From Actinomycetes bacterium (GTDB lineage: Bacteria > Actinomycetota > Actinomycetes > Actinomycetales > Cellulomonadaceae): DNA of 51,139 nucleotides. The position numbers and the translations under genes were made by a program. Positions 32,994 through 42,728 of this stretch are shown here, in pieces. Position 1 is the stretch's first letter. Each line of letters starts with the position of its first letter. The notes under the pieces are model-generated. The model saw only the letters and a list, made by a program, of their open reading frames with translations. It searched no databases and was not told the DNA's origin. Location of the stretch: NCBI GenBank assembly GCA_021778635.1, contig JAJYCD010000014.1:1-51139 (forward strand), written 5' to 3'.

Positions 32994-33937
32994 CCGACCA
33001 GCCGCAAGGCTCCGGGCTGCGCGCCGTCCGGGTGCACGTCGACGGAGCGCGGTGCACCGAAGACGTCGCCCACCACCCCCACGCTCGCCGGGACCGACCC
33101 ACCGCGCAGCACGACCTCACGACGCAGTGGCACAGCCGCACGTCCCCGTCCGTTCCGCCGCACCGTCACCTGCTGGGCGCGCAGTCGGCCGTCCCCGACG
33201 CCCAGCCCCGACCACTGCTGCGCCTCCACGGTCAGCACGAGCGAGGCGCCGGGCCACGGGGCCGTGGACACCAGGACACTGCCGCGCTCGCGCGCCCGGG
33301 CCATCAGTCGCCGCCGGTCGGCACCGGTCAGGCCGACCTCGGGACCGAGCACCACGACGTCCATCCCGTCGATCAACGCGGCCACCACGGCGGCGGCCTG
33401 TGCCCCCGGGGCCGGGACGAGGGCGAGACGTGCCAGGACCACCCCGACCTCCTCGGCGGCGAGCAGCCCGACCCCCGGCAACCCCACCATCGCCACCCAC
33501 GACCCCGCACGGGAGGCCTCGGAGACGAGCGCGAGGAGCAGCGAGGTCGACCCGGCGACCACGGCGGTCCCGCCGCGCGGCAGCCCCTCGGGCAGCAGGT
33601 CGGTCAGCGCGACCGGGACCGGCAGCGGGGGACGTTCCCGTACCGGGTCCACGACCGGATGGACGACGGCGCCCGGCGATCGGTGAGCCCCGACCCCGCT
33701 CCGGACCGCGGGACCCCTGGCGGGGCCCGTCGTGCGATGTGCCCGGACCGCCGTCTCGTCGACGAACGGAGCCGACCACCGCCGGGCCCCCGTCCGCTGC
33801 TCGGCCCGCGCCAGCGCAGCACGGGCCACGTCCGCGCGATCCCGCATCCTGCGTGCGTCCGTGGCGGAGGTGTCGGAGGTGTCGACATCGGCAGTGCCTA
33901 CGCCGGTCGTGCCGACGCCGGCGGGGTGACTGGTCAT
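32990..33937 (-). CDS. imuA': ImuA'-type SOS mutasome protein
   Basis: 315 residues of the RecA/SulA-like fold, as in mycobacterial ImuA'. The N-terminal 60 residues are variable, then DLLPEGLPRGGTAVVAGSTS occupies the position of a P-loop but lacks an intact GxxxxGKT, and GLTGADRRRLMARARERGSV and RLRAQQVTVRRNGRGR follow. ImuA' binds RecA and ImuB during SOS mutagenesis. It opens the operon imuA'-imuB-dnaE2 and has a LexA box about 40 bases upstream. The ATG at 33937 is preceded by AGGGGGTG. Confidence 0.85.
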   Translation of the reverse strand: MTSHPAGVGTTGVGTADVDTSDTSATDARRMRDRADVARAALARAEQRTGARRWSAPFVDETAVRAHRTTGPARGPAVRSGVGAHRSPGAVVHPVVDPVRERPPLPVPVALTDLLPEGLPRGGTAVVAGSTSLLLALVSEASRAGSWVAMVGLPGVGLLAAEEVGVVLARLALVPAPGAQAAAVVAALIDGMDVVVLGPEVGLTGADRRRLMARARERGSVLVSTAPWPGASLVLTVEAQQWSGLGVGDGRLRAQQVTVRRNGRGRAAVPLRREVVLRGGSVPASVGVVGDVFGAPRSVDVHPDGAQPGALRLVG

Positions 33938-33976
33938 GCGTCACCCCCTGCACGATCCGCGCTCTCGACACGACGA

Positions 33977-33994
33977 TTCGAACAGGTGTTCGAA
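33977..33994 (-). promoter_or_regulatory. LexA-binding SOS box of the mutasome operon
   Basis: The palindrome TTCGAACAGGTGTTCGAA contains a perfect actinobacterial/Bacillus-type SOS box, TCGAAC-N4-GTTCGA, 40 bases before the imuA' start. It predicts LexA repression relieved by DNA damage. Confidence 0.9.
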
Positions 33995-34101
33995 CCTCTC
34001 CAGTAGACGGCGGGGCGACCCCCCGTGTCAATCGCACCCTCGTCCGCCCACGTCTACGGTGAGAGGGCACCACACCACTGCTCGGACACCTGGGGGACCT
34101 C

Positions 34102-34641
34102 ATGACCGCGTTCTCGTTCGACCGCCCCACCGCACCCGACCCCTACCCGATGCTGCCGACCGTGCCCAGCTTCACCGTGACCAGCACCGACGTGACCGAC
34201 GGCACCCCGATGCCCAAGGCGCACGTCAACGCGGGCGACAACCTCTCCCCGCAGCTGAGCTGGGAGGGCTTCCCGGCGCAGACCCGCTCGTTCGTGGTGA
34301 GCTGCTTCGACCCGGACGCCCCCACCCCGGCAGGGTTCTGGCACTGGACCGTGGTCGACCTCCCTGCGACCGTCCACTCGCTGCCCACCGGCGCGGGGTC
34401 GGCGTCGGGCGAGCGGCTCCCCCACCCCGCCTTCCAGGCCCGCAACGACGGCGGCGGCGCCGGGTACGTCGGGGCCGCGCCGCCGGCGGGCGACCGTGCC
34501 CACCGGTACGTGTTCGCCGTGCACGCCCTCGACGTCGACACCCTCGGGCTGAACCCCGACACGAGCCCGACGGCCGTCGCGTTCAACGCGCTGTTCCACA
34601 CGATCGCTCGCGCGACGATCACCCCGACGTATCAGCAGTAG
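34102..34641 (+). CDS. YbhB/YbcL family (PEBP, Raf-kinase-inhibitor-like) protein
   Basis: 179 residues without a signal peptide. The ligand-pocket motifs of phosphatidylethanolamine-binding proteins are present: [30 protein letters not shown] and [17 protein letters not shown]. Bacterial members have poorly known roles, possibly binding phosphorylated small molecules or modulating enzymes. The ATG at 34102 follows GGGGGACCTC. It is divergent from imuA' and shares the intergenic LexA region, but sits about 110 bases from the box, so SOS control of it is uncertain. A strong terminator follows. Confidence 0.9.
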   Translation: MTAFSFDRPTAPDPYPMLPTVPSFTVTSTDVTDGTPMPKAHVNAGDNLSPQLSWEGFPAQTRSFVVSCFDPDAPTPAGFWHWTVVDLPATVHSLPTGAGSASGERLPHPAFQARNDGGGAGYVGAAPPAGDRAHRYVFAVHALDVDTLGLNPDTSPTAVAFNALFHTIARATITPTYQQ

Positions 34642-34686
34642 GCGGCACAAGTCGCACGGGTCGACCCAGACGAGGAGACGACGACG

Positions 34687-34722
34687 GCCGGTCATGCGGG
34701 TGCACCCACCCGCATGACCGGC
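34687..34722. terminator. Bidirectional terminator between PEBP and DUF779 genes
   Basis: Perfect 16-bp stem, arms 34687-34702 and 34707-34722, loop CACC, between two convergent genes. Confidence 0.85.
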
Positions 34723-34726
34723 TGTG

Positions 34727-34794
34727 GAACGCCCAGCCCGTCAGAACGCCCAGCCCGTCAGAACGCCCGGCCCGTCAGAACGCCCAGCCCGTCA
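34727..34794. repeat. 17-bp tandem repeat, 4 copies, spanning the DUF779 stop codon
   Basis: Unit GAACGCCCAGCCCGTCA at 34727-34743, 34744-34760, 34761-34777 (one substitution) and 34778-34794. The fourth copy lies within the DUF779 coding sequence and the third supplies its TGA (34775-34777). Confidence 0.95.
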
Positions 34795-35248
34795 ACGCCT
34801 CCGCACCGTCGGGCGCCACGGCGTCGTCGAGCGCCCGCTGCTCCTCGTCCGAGAAGAGCCGGGACCGGATGAGGAACCTCACCCCCTCCGGCGCCTCGAG
34901 GGAGAACCCGGCCCCACGCCCGCTCACCACGTCGATCGTCAGGTGGGTGTGCCGCCAGTACACGTACTGGTTGCGGCTCATCCAGACCGGGACCACGAAC
35001 CCAGCCTCGCCGCCCGGAGCGTCACCGCCCGGCGCCCCCTCACCCGGCGACCCGGCGACGACCAGCTCCCCCAGCCGGACGTCGGCGTCGCCGACGAGGA
35101 ACTCGCCCGCCGGGTAGCACATCGGCGACGACCCGTCGCAGCACCCACCGGACTGGTGGAACATCAGCTCGCCGTGCTGGGCACGCAACCGCCGCAGGAC
35201 CTCGATCGCGGCCTCGGTCACCGCGACCCGCTCCGGCGGCGATGACAC
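34775..35248 (-). CDS. DUF779 domain protein
   Basis: About 157 residues. The family core is clear: RLRAQHGELMFHQSGGCCDG, SSPMCYPAGEF and VWMSRNQYVYWRHTHLTIDV, with conserved Cys and His that may bind metal. DUF779 genes very often accompany ExaC/AldA-type aldehyde dehydrogenases, and that partner is two genes upstream here; the function remains unknown. I chose the GTG at 35248 (GAGGG just before it, homolog-like N-terminus SSPPERVAVTEAA); GTG 35269 is possible. A Gly/Pro/Glu-rich insertion (GSPGEGAPGGDAPGGEAG) is unusual. The last codons lie in a 17-bp tandem repeat. Confidence 0.8.
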   Translation of the reverse strand: MSSPPERVAVTEAAIEVLRRLRAQHGELMFHQSGGCCDGSSPMCYPAGEFLVGDADVRLGELVVAGSPGEGAPGGDAPGGEAGFVVPVWMSRNQYVYWRHTHLTIDVVSGRGAGFSLEAPEGVRFLIRSRLFSDEEQRALDDAVAPDGAEALTGWAF

Positions 35249-35271
35249 CGGGCCCTCGGTCGTCGGCACGG

Positions 35272-36291
35272 TCAGTACCGGATCACGACGCGACCGTCGA
35301 TCGCGCCGTGCCTCATCTCGTCGAACACCGTGTTGATCTCGTCGAGACCTCGCGTGGACACCGTCGGGTGGATCTGGCCACGGGCGTAGAAGTCCAACGC
35401 CTCCTCGAGGTCCTGCCGGGTCCCGACGATCGAGCCGCGGACCGTCAGGCCCTTGAGCACGATCTCGAAGATCGGGGCCGGGAAGTCGCCCGGCGGCAGC
35501 CCGTTGAACACGATCGTGCCGCCGCGTCGGGCCATCCCGATCGCCTGGCCGAAGGCCGACGGGTGGACGGCCGTGACGAGCACCCCGTGGGCGCCACCGG
35601 TCTCCCGCTGGACGACCTCGGCCGGGTCGTCGACGAGCGCGTTGACGACCAGCTCGGCGCCGTGCCTCGTGGCGAGCGCGAGCTTGTCGTCCGCGACGTC
35701 GACGGCGGCTACGCGGAGCCCCATCGCCCGCGCGTACTGCACCGCGATGTGACCGAGCCCGCCGATGCCCGAGATCACGACCCACTGACCGGGCCGCGCC
35801 TCGGTCATCTTCAGGCCCTTGTAGACCGTGACCCCGGCGCACAGGATCGGGGCGACCTCGATCAGGTCGACGCCCTCCGGGATGCGTGCGGCGAAGCGCG
35901 AGTCCACGAGCATGTACTGCCCGAAGGACCCGTCGACGCTGTACCCACCGTTCTGCTGCTGCTCGCACAGCGTCTCCCAGCCCGTACGGCAGTACTGGCA
36001 GGTGCCGCACGCGGACCAGAGCCACGCGTTTCCCACGAGCTGGCCGATCGCGAGGTCGGTGACGCCCTCGCCGAGAGCGACGACCTCGCCGACGCCCTCG
36101 TGACCGGGGATGAAGGGCGGGGTCGGCTTGACCGGCCAGTCGCCCTGGACGGCGTGCAGGTCCGTGTGGCACACGCCGCTGCTGATGAGCTTCACCAGCG
36201 CCTGACCGGGCCCTGGCTGAGGAACGGGGACGTCCTCGACGGTGACGTCTGTCCCGAGCTCGTGAACGACTGCTGCCGTCATGCTCGACAT
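35272..36291 (-). CDS. adhP: Zinc-dependent alcohol dehydrogenase, AdhP type
   Basis: 339 residues, starting at the ATG with AAGGAG seven bases upstream (36291). The catalytic zinc site is GVCHTDLHAVQGDWP and PGHEGVGEV; structural zinc is bound by the four Cys of CGTCQYCRTGWETLC; the NAD-binding fold is ISGIGGLGHIAVQYARAMGL. The sequence matches the ethanol-active, propanol-preferring AdhP group of medium-chain dehydrogenases, a cytoplasmic tetramer. It lies between the aldehyde dehydrogenase gene, from which it is separated by a strong hairpin, and the DUF779 gene. Together they oxidise alcohols through aldehydes to acids. Confidence 0.92.
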   Translation of the reverse strand: MSSMTAAVVHELGTDVTVEDVPVPQPGPGQALVKLISSGVCHTDLHAVQGDWPVKPTPPFIPGHEGVGEVVALGEGVTDLAIGQLVGNAWLWSACGTCQYCRTGWETLCEQQQNGGYSVDGSFGQYMLVDSRFAARIPEGVDLIEVAPILCAGVTVYKGLKMTEARPGQWVVISGIGGLGHIAVQYARAMGLRVAAVDVADDKLALATRHGAELVVNALVDDPAEVVQRETGGAHGVLVTAVHPSAFGQAIGMARRGGTIVFNGLPPGDFPAPIFEIVLKGLTVRGSIVGTRQDLEEALDFYARGQIHPTVSTRGLDEINTVFDEMRHGAIDGRVVIRY

Positions 36292-36381
36292 GTGGTGCTC
36301 CTTGTCTGTGAATCTCTGGTCGGCTGCGTGCCGGCCGCCTGTCACTGGTCCGGTCCTCGGTGAAGGATGGACGGGTCGGGT

Positions 36382-36422
36382 CGCCCACACCGCTCCGACG
36401 TCCGGTCGGAGCGGTGTGGGCG
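36382..36422 (-). terminator. Strong hairpin between aldehyde dehydrogenase and adhP genes
   Basis: Perfect 18-bp stem, arms 36382-36399 and 36405-36422, loop GTCCG. It should end or attenuate the aldehyde dehydrogenase transcript before adhP. Confidence 0.85.
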
Positions 36423-36468
36423 AGGGCTCACGCACTGACCCGGGTGCGCGGGTCGAGCGGGTCAGGGC

Positions 36469-37992
<1,524 letters not shown>

Positions 37993-38087
37993 GGAAGACC
38001 TCCGTGCAGATCGCTGGGTGCCGCGGCGGCGGACCCAGGGGCGCCGCACCGTTGCGACGCTCCACGAGGTGGACGCTAGGTCGATGC

Positions 38088-38109
38088 ACGTTGCACGGAC
38101 GTTGCACGC
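38088..38109. promoter_or_regulatory. Direct repeats upstream of the aldehyde dehydrogenase gene, possible activator site
   Basis: ACGTTGCACGG and ACGTTGCACGC are adjacent 11-bp direct repeats about 100 bases before the start codon. A third related GTTGCGACG lies at 38051-38059. Spacing of 11 bases places them on the same helix face, as expected for an activator such as the neighbouring GAF protein. No promoter hexamers are clear. Confidence 0.4.
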
Positions 38110-38159
38110 GGCGGCCTCTCAGGGAAAGCAGCGGCGGGTAGTGGCGGGCAGCGACAGGC

Positions 38160-38212
38160 GACGCCGGACCACGGCAGGCGACGTCGGACCACGGCGGGCG
38201 ACGTCGCACGCC
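38160..38212. repeat. 20-bp direct repeat between regulator and aldehyde dehydrogenase genes
   Basis: Unit 1 at 38160-38179 and unit 2 at 38180-38199 differ at two positions; a partial third unit follows. The block lies directly beyond the stop of the regulator gene. Confidence 0.85.
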
Positions 38213-38215
38213 GGC

Positions 38216-39673
38216 TCAGGGCCGCAGGACCCGAACCCCCGGCCTCGGGTGGCTCGCCGGGCGCTCCGCACCACGACGCGACCCGGTGGAACCCAACGAG
38301 CGGTCGAGCACGTCCACGTGGGCCCGCGCGCGGATCCACGTCGGTGAACCCGCGGGGACGAGGCGGAGCAGCGCGTTCCACGCGTCCCAGTCGTCGGCCC
38401 CGGCGGGCCCATGGGTCCAGGCCTCGAGGGCGCGGATGTCGTGGGTCCGCGTCAGCGCGGCCCGGACCTCGGCGGCCAGCTCCTCCCGCAGGGCGACGAC
38501 GCCGGGGGCGTCGGACCTGGGGAGGACCGGTCCGGTGTACTCGCGGACCGCCGCGAGCACGTCTCCTCGCGCGAGCTGCTCGCGCACGTCGTCGACGGTC
38601 GTGCGTACGGCGGCGGCGAGCCGGTACGGGCGCGACTCGCCGATCAGAGGCCCGACGGCCCGACGCAACCGCGACATCTCGGCGCGGACGGTGACGGCCG
38701 AGGACGTCTCGCCGTAGAGGCGCACCGTGAGCTCGTCACCCGTCAGCCCCTCCGGATGCGTCGCGAGCATCAGCAGCAGCTCCGCGTGCCGGAGCGTCAG
38801 CGCGTGCCGTTCCCCGTCGACCACGATCGCGCCCGACGAGGTCCCGAGCACCTCGAGTCGATGCGGCACGCGCCGGTCGGCCAGCAGGGGCGCGGACGTG
38901 CTCACGCCCCTGCCGGTGACGAGACGGCGCGGTTCGAGGTCCGCACCCGCGTCCGACAGCCGCAGGTGCAGGGCGCGGACCGCGAGCTCGGACTCCATCG
39001 CCGCGACCGCCGACCGCACGAGGGACAGCATCAACGGTGACGCCGCAGGGGCACGGCCGGTGATGTCCAGGACGCCGATCATCCGGCCGGTCGTCGGGTC
39101 GTGCACCGGCGCTGCGGTGCAGCTCCAGGGCTGGACGGCGCGGGCGAAGTGCTCGGCCGTGAAGATCTGCACCTCGTGGTCGCTCGCCAGGGCCATCCCG
39201 GGGGCGTTCGTGCCGGCGTCCTGCTCGGCCCAGCGTGCCCCCTCGACGAATCCCACGTCCTCGATGTCGCGTCTCACCTTCCGGTCGCCGTCCACCCAGA
39301 GCAGCCGGCCCGCGACGTCGGCGAGGGCGACGACCATCCCGTCGGCCCCGGTCCCGTCGATCAGCAGTCGCTGCACGATCGGCATGAGCGGTGCCAGGAC
39401 GTGGGTGCGGCGGTAGTCGCGCAGCTCCCCCGGCGCGAGGTCGATCGGAGGGACGGGCCGTTCGGGATCGATCCCGCTGCTGCGGCTCCGGAGCCACGAG
39501 TCGAGCACGACGCGGCGGACGGTCCCCAGCTTCCCCGGACGACCGCTGATCTCCCCCGGCGACGTGGTGCCGCCCGTCAGGAACTGCTCATGCGCGGCGC
39601 GCAGCAGCGAGGCGAGCTCGGCGGGGTCGGAGCCGACCGGCCACGCCGCCCATGGGCTCGTCGTCCTCGTCAC
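38216..39673 (-). CDS. GAF-domain transcriptional activator, AcoR-like, with winged-helix-type C-terminus
   Basis: About 485 residues. The N-terminal half resembles AcoR-type activators: VVLDSWLRSRSSGIDPERPV, a GAF domain (GMVVALADVAGRLLWVDGDR, then RWAEQDAGTNAPGMALAS, and WSCTAAPVHDPTTGRMIGVL). The sigma-54 ATPase domain is absent. Instead the C-terminal part (HALTLRHAELLLMLATHPEG, ELTVRLYGETSSAVTVRAEM, RLRRAVGPLIGESRPYRL) looks like a winged-helix DNA-binding domain of the OmpR/SARP kind. Such proteins activate aldehyde or alcohol genes in actinobacteria, so the neighbouring dehydrogenase is the likely target. I chose the GTG at 39673 (GGGGGAT upstream) over ATG 39736. Confidence 0.82.
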   Translation of the reverse strand: MTRTTSPWAAWPVGSDPAELASLLRAAHEQFLTGGTTSPGEISGRPGKLGTVRRVVLDSWLRSRSSGIDPERPVPPIDLAPGELRDYRRTHVLAPLMPIVQRLLIDGTGADGMVVALADVAGRLLWVDGDRKVRRDIEDVGFVEGARWAEQDAGTNAPGMALASDHEVQIFTAEHFARAVQPWSCTAAPVHDPTTGRMIGVLDITGRAPAASPLMLSLVRSAVAAMESELAVRALHLRLSDAGADLEPRRLVTGRGVSTSAPLLADRRVPHRLEVLGTSSGAIVVDGERHALTLRHAELLLMLATHPEGLTGDELTVRLYGETSSAVTVRAEMSRLRRAVGPLIGESRPYRLAAAVRTTVDDVREQLARGDVLAAVREYTGPVLPRSDAPGVVALREELAAEVRAALTRTHDIRALEAWTHGPAGADDWDAWNALLRLVPAGSPTWIRARAHVDVLDRSLGSTGSRRGAERPASHPRPGVRVLRP

Positions 39674-39842
39674 GCGGTGGATCCCCCTCGACGTCGCTGT
39701 CGGGCGGTACGTGCGCGTCCTCGCTGCGCACCCCATCGAAGAATAACCCCGGCGCGCGCCGTTGTAGGAAGTTCGTCTCGACGCTCACCGCCACGCCCCG
39801 CCCGCGGCGGAGTCGCTGACCAGAGGGCCACGTCCACCTCCG

Positions 39843-40670
39843 TCAGCGCGTCGCCCAGAACGCGACAGCCGACGCGGCGGCGACGTTCAACGAGTCGACC
39901 CCGCCGGCCATCGGGATCCGCACGACGGTGTCGGCCCCGGTGATCGTCCCGGGTCGCAACCCGTCGCCCTCGGTCCCGAGCACCAGCGCCAACCGCTCGG
40001 GGGCATCGGCTGCGAGCTCGTCGAGGGTGACCGACCGATCGGTGAGCGCGAGCGCCGCCGTGACGAACCCTGCCGCCCGCAGCACCTCGATCCCCGCCGG
40101 CCACGGGTCGATCCGCGTCCACGGCACCTGGAACACCGTGCCCATCGACACGCGCACGCTCCGACGGTACAGCGGGTCCGCGCACCGCGGGGTCACCAGC
40201 ACCGCATCGACACCGATCCCGGCCGCGCTCCGGAAGATCGCCCCCACGTTGGTGTGGTCGACGATGTCCTCGAGCACCGCCACCCGCCGCGCACCACGGC
40301 CATCGCGCGCCGACGCGAGCACGTCCGCCACCGTCGGCAGCACCGGCCGGTGCATGGCTGCGAGCGCTCCCCGGTGCACATGGAACCCGGTCACCTGCTC
40401 GAGCAGCTCCGGCGCCGCGACGTAGACGGGCACCTCGTCCCCACCGGGCACCGCGGCCAGCATCTCGTCGACGTCCGGCAACCACCGGGGCGCGAGCAGC
40501 ACCGACCGAGGTCGGTGCCCGGCCTCGAGCGCACGCCGCAGCACGGTCGAGCTCTCGGCGATGTACAGGCCCTTGGCCGGTTCGCTCCTGGACCGCAGGG
40601 CGACGTCGGTGAGGCCGGTGTAGTCGCTGAGCCGCTCGTCAGCCGGGTCGTCGATCGTGATCACGGGCAC
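39843..40670 (-). CDS. TrmH/SpoU family RNA 2'-O-methyltransferase
   Basis: About 275 residues. N-terminal substrate-binding part (LYIAESSTVLRRALEAGHRP) and a C-terminal SPOUT knot domain with the three SpoU motifs: DHTNVGAIFRSAAG, LVLGTEGDGL and IPMAGGVDSLNVAAASAVAF. These S-adenosylmethionine-dependent enzymes methylate ribose in rRNA or tRNA. The exact target is unknown. I chose the GTG at 40670, with GGGGGAG upstream and a homolog-like VPVITIDDPADERL N-terminus; ATG 40691 is in frame. Single-gene unit. Confidence 0.9.
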   Translation of the reverse strand: MPVITIDDPADERLSDYTGLTDVALRSRSEPAKGLYIAESSTVLRRALEAGHRPRSVLLAPRWLPDVDEMLAAVPGGDEVPVYVAAPELLEQVTGFHVHRGALAAMHRPVLPTVADVLASARDGRGARRVAVLEDIVDHTNVGAIFRSAAGIGVDAVLVTPRCADPLYRRSVRVSMGTVFQVPWTRIDPWPAGIEVLRAAGFVTAALALTDRSVTLDELAADAPERLALVLGTEGDGLRPGTITGADTVVRIPMAGGVDSLNVAAASAVAFWATR

Positions 40671-40709
40671 GCGGTGATTCTCCCCCACCACGTGCCCGTG
40701 ACCCGCCGG

Positions 40710-42728
40710 TCAGTCGACCGGAGCCACCGCCGCGGCGAACTGGCTCTCGTACAGCCGGGCGTAGGCCCCACCGGCCAGGAGCAGCTCGTCGTGGGAGCCC
40801 TGCTCGACGATCGCACCGTGCTCCATCACCAGGATGATGTCCGCGTCGCGGATCGTCGAGAGCCGGTGCGCGATCACGAAGCTCGTCCGGCCGGCTCGCA
40901 GCGCGTTCATCGCCTGCTGAACGAGCACCTCGGTGCGGGTGTCCACCGAGCTGGTCGCCTCGTCGAGGATGAGCAGCGCCGGGTCGGCGAGGAAGGCGCG
41001 CGCGATCGTCAGGAGCTGCTTCTCCCCCGCACTGACCCCGGTCGCCTCGTCGTCGATCTTGGTGTCGTATCCGTGCGGGAGCGTCCGGACGAACGGGTCG
41101 ACGTGCGTCGCCAGTGCGGCGGCGACCATCGCCTCGTGCGTCGCGTCCTCGGCGCCGTAGCGGAGGTTGTCCGCGATCGTGCCACCGAAGATCCAGGTGT
41201 CCTGCAGGACCATCCCGACGTTCGACCGGAGCTCGTCCCTGGTCATCGTCGACACGTCGACGCCGTCGAGCGTGATCCGGCCGGAGTCGACCTCGTAGAA
41301 CCGCATCAGCAGGTTGACGAGCGTGGTCTTGCCCGCACCCGTCGGCCCGACGATGGCGATGGTCTGCCCCGGCTCGGCGATCAGCGACAGCCCCTCGATC
41401 AGCGGGGCCTCCGGCGAGTAGCTGAACGAGACGTCCTCGAACGTCACCCGCCCGCGCACCGTGCCATCGACGTGATCGGGGTTCTCCGGGTCCGGCGACT
41501 GCTCCTCGGCGTCCATCAGCTCGAAGACCCGCTCGACCGATGCGACGCCCGACTGCAGCAGGTTCATCATCGACGCGATCTGGGTGATCGGCTGGGTGAA
41601 CTGGCGCGAGTACTGGATGAACGCCTGCACGTCACCCAGGGAGAGCGTCCCCGACGCGACGCGCAGACCACCCACCACCGCGATCACGACGTAGTTGAGG
41701 TTCGCGATGAAGCCCATGGCCGGCTGGATGATGCCGGACACGAACTGCGCCTTGAAGCTCGCGTCGTACAGCTCGCGGTTCTGCTCGTGGAAGGTGTCGA
41801 TCGCGCGCTGCTGGTTGCCGAACACCTTGACCAGCTCGTGACCGGTGTACATCTCCTCGATGTGCGCGTTCAGGCGCCCGGTCCACGACCACTGCGCGAC
41901 GAACTGCGGCTGTGACCGCTTGGCGATCGCCATCGTGACGACGAACGAGAGCGGCACCGTCACCAGGGCGACGAGCGCGAGCACCCACGAGATCCAGAAC
42001 ATCATCGCGAGCACCCCGATCACCGTCAGGACCGAGGTGATCAGCTGCGAGAGGGTCTGCTGGAGGGTCTGGCTGATGTTGTCGATGTCGTTGGTCACCC
42101 GCGAGAGCAGCTCACCCCGCGGCTGGCGGTCGAAGTAGCTCAGCGGGAGGCGGGCGAGCTTGGCCTCGACCCGCTCGCGCATGTCGTACACCGTCGACTG
42201 CACGACCGTCGTCGTGATCCGCGCCTGCAGCCAGCCGAAGAGGAACGAGCCGACGTAGATCGCCGCGACCCAGCCGAGCAGGACCCCGAGGGCGTGGAAG
42301 TCGATGCCCTTGCCGGGCACCAGCCCGCTCATCCCGGAGATCAGGTCGGCGAACCGGGCCTGCCCGGCGTGACGCAGCGCCTCGACGGCCTGCGCCTGCG
42401 TCGTGCCGGCCGGGAGCTTGCGCCCGACGATCCCCGCGAAGATGAGGTTGGTCGCGTTGCCGAGCAGCTTCGGCCCGATCACCGCGAGCGTCACCGACGC
42501 GACCCCGAGCAGCATGATCACGGTGATCCTGACGCGCTGCGGTCGGAGCTCGCGCAGGAACCGCTTCCCGCTGCCGCGGAAGTCCATGGACTTCTCGGCC
42601 GGCATGCCGAGGCCACCCATCGGGCCGTGGGCACGCGGCCCGCCGCCGGTCCGTGCGGGTGCGGCGGGTTGGGTCCCGGAGGCTGCTCCGGCTCGACGGT
42701 CGGACGGTCCGGGTCGGACGGCGCTCAT
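40710..42728 (-). CDS. ABC exporter half-transporter, canonical ATPase site
   Basis: 672 residues: a long polar N-terminus, six transmembrane helices (about 70-380), then a nucleotide-binding domain with VGPTGAGKTTLVNLLMRF, TGVSAGEKQLLTIARAFL, ALLILDEATSSVD and switch His in FVIAHRLSTI. Walker B carries the catalytic Glu. It pairs with the upstream half-transporter, whose ATPase site is degenerate, making a heterodimeric multidrug-type exporter. The ATG at 42728 overlaps the partner's TGA (ATGA). The exported substrate is unknown; TetR control suggests a toxic compound. Confidence 0.9.
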   Translation of the reverse strand: MSAVRPGPSDRRAGAASGTQPAAPARTGGGPRAHGPMGGLGMPAEKSMDFRGSGKRFLRELRPQRVRITVIMLLGVASVTLAVIGPKLLGNATNLIFAGIVGRKLPAGTTQAQAVEALRHAGQARFADLISGMSGLVPGKGIDFHALGVLLGWVAAIYVGSFLFGWLQARITTTVVQSTVYDMRERVEAKLARLPLSYFDRQPRGELLSRVTNDIDNISQTLQQTLSQLITSVLTVIGVLAMMFWISWVLALVALVTVPLSFVVTMAIAKRSQPQFVAQWSWTGRLNAHIEEMYTGHELVKVFGNQQRAIDTFHEQNRELYDASFKAQFVSGIIQPAMGFIANLNYVVIAVVGGLRVASGTLSLGDVQAFIQYSRQFTQPITQIASMMNLLQSGVASVERVFELMDAEEQSPDPENPDHVDGTVRGRVTFEDVSFSYSPEAPLIEGLSLIAEPGQTIAIVGPTGAGKTTLVNLLMRFYEVDSGRITLDGVDVSTMTRDELRSNVGMVLQDTWIFGGTIADNLRYGAEDATHEAMVAAALATHVDPFVRTLPHGYDTKIDDEATGVSAGEKQLLTIARAFLADPALLILDEATSSVDTRTEVLVQQAMNALRAGRTSFVIAHRLSTIRDADIILVMEHGAIVEQGSHDELLLAGGAYARLYESQFAAAVAPVD

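Noticed and set aside
31110..33686. An 858-codon plus-strand open frame opposite imuB and imuA'
   Set aside because: Composition is shadow-like and the minus strand carries three well-motivated, overlapping SOS genes.
39588..39794. Small minus-strand frame upstream of the GAF activator
   Set aside because: No ribosome site, mostly overlaps the activator start region and has mixed third-position composition.
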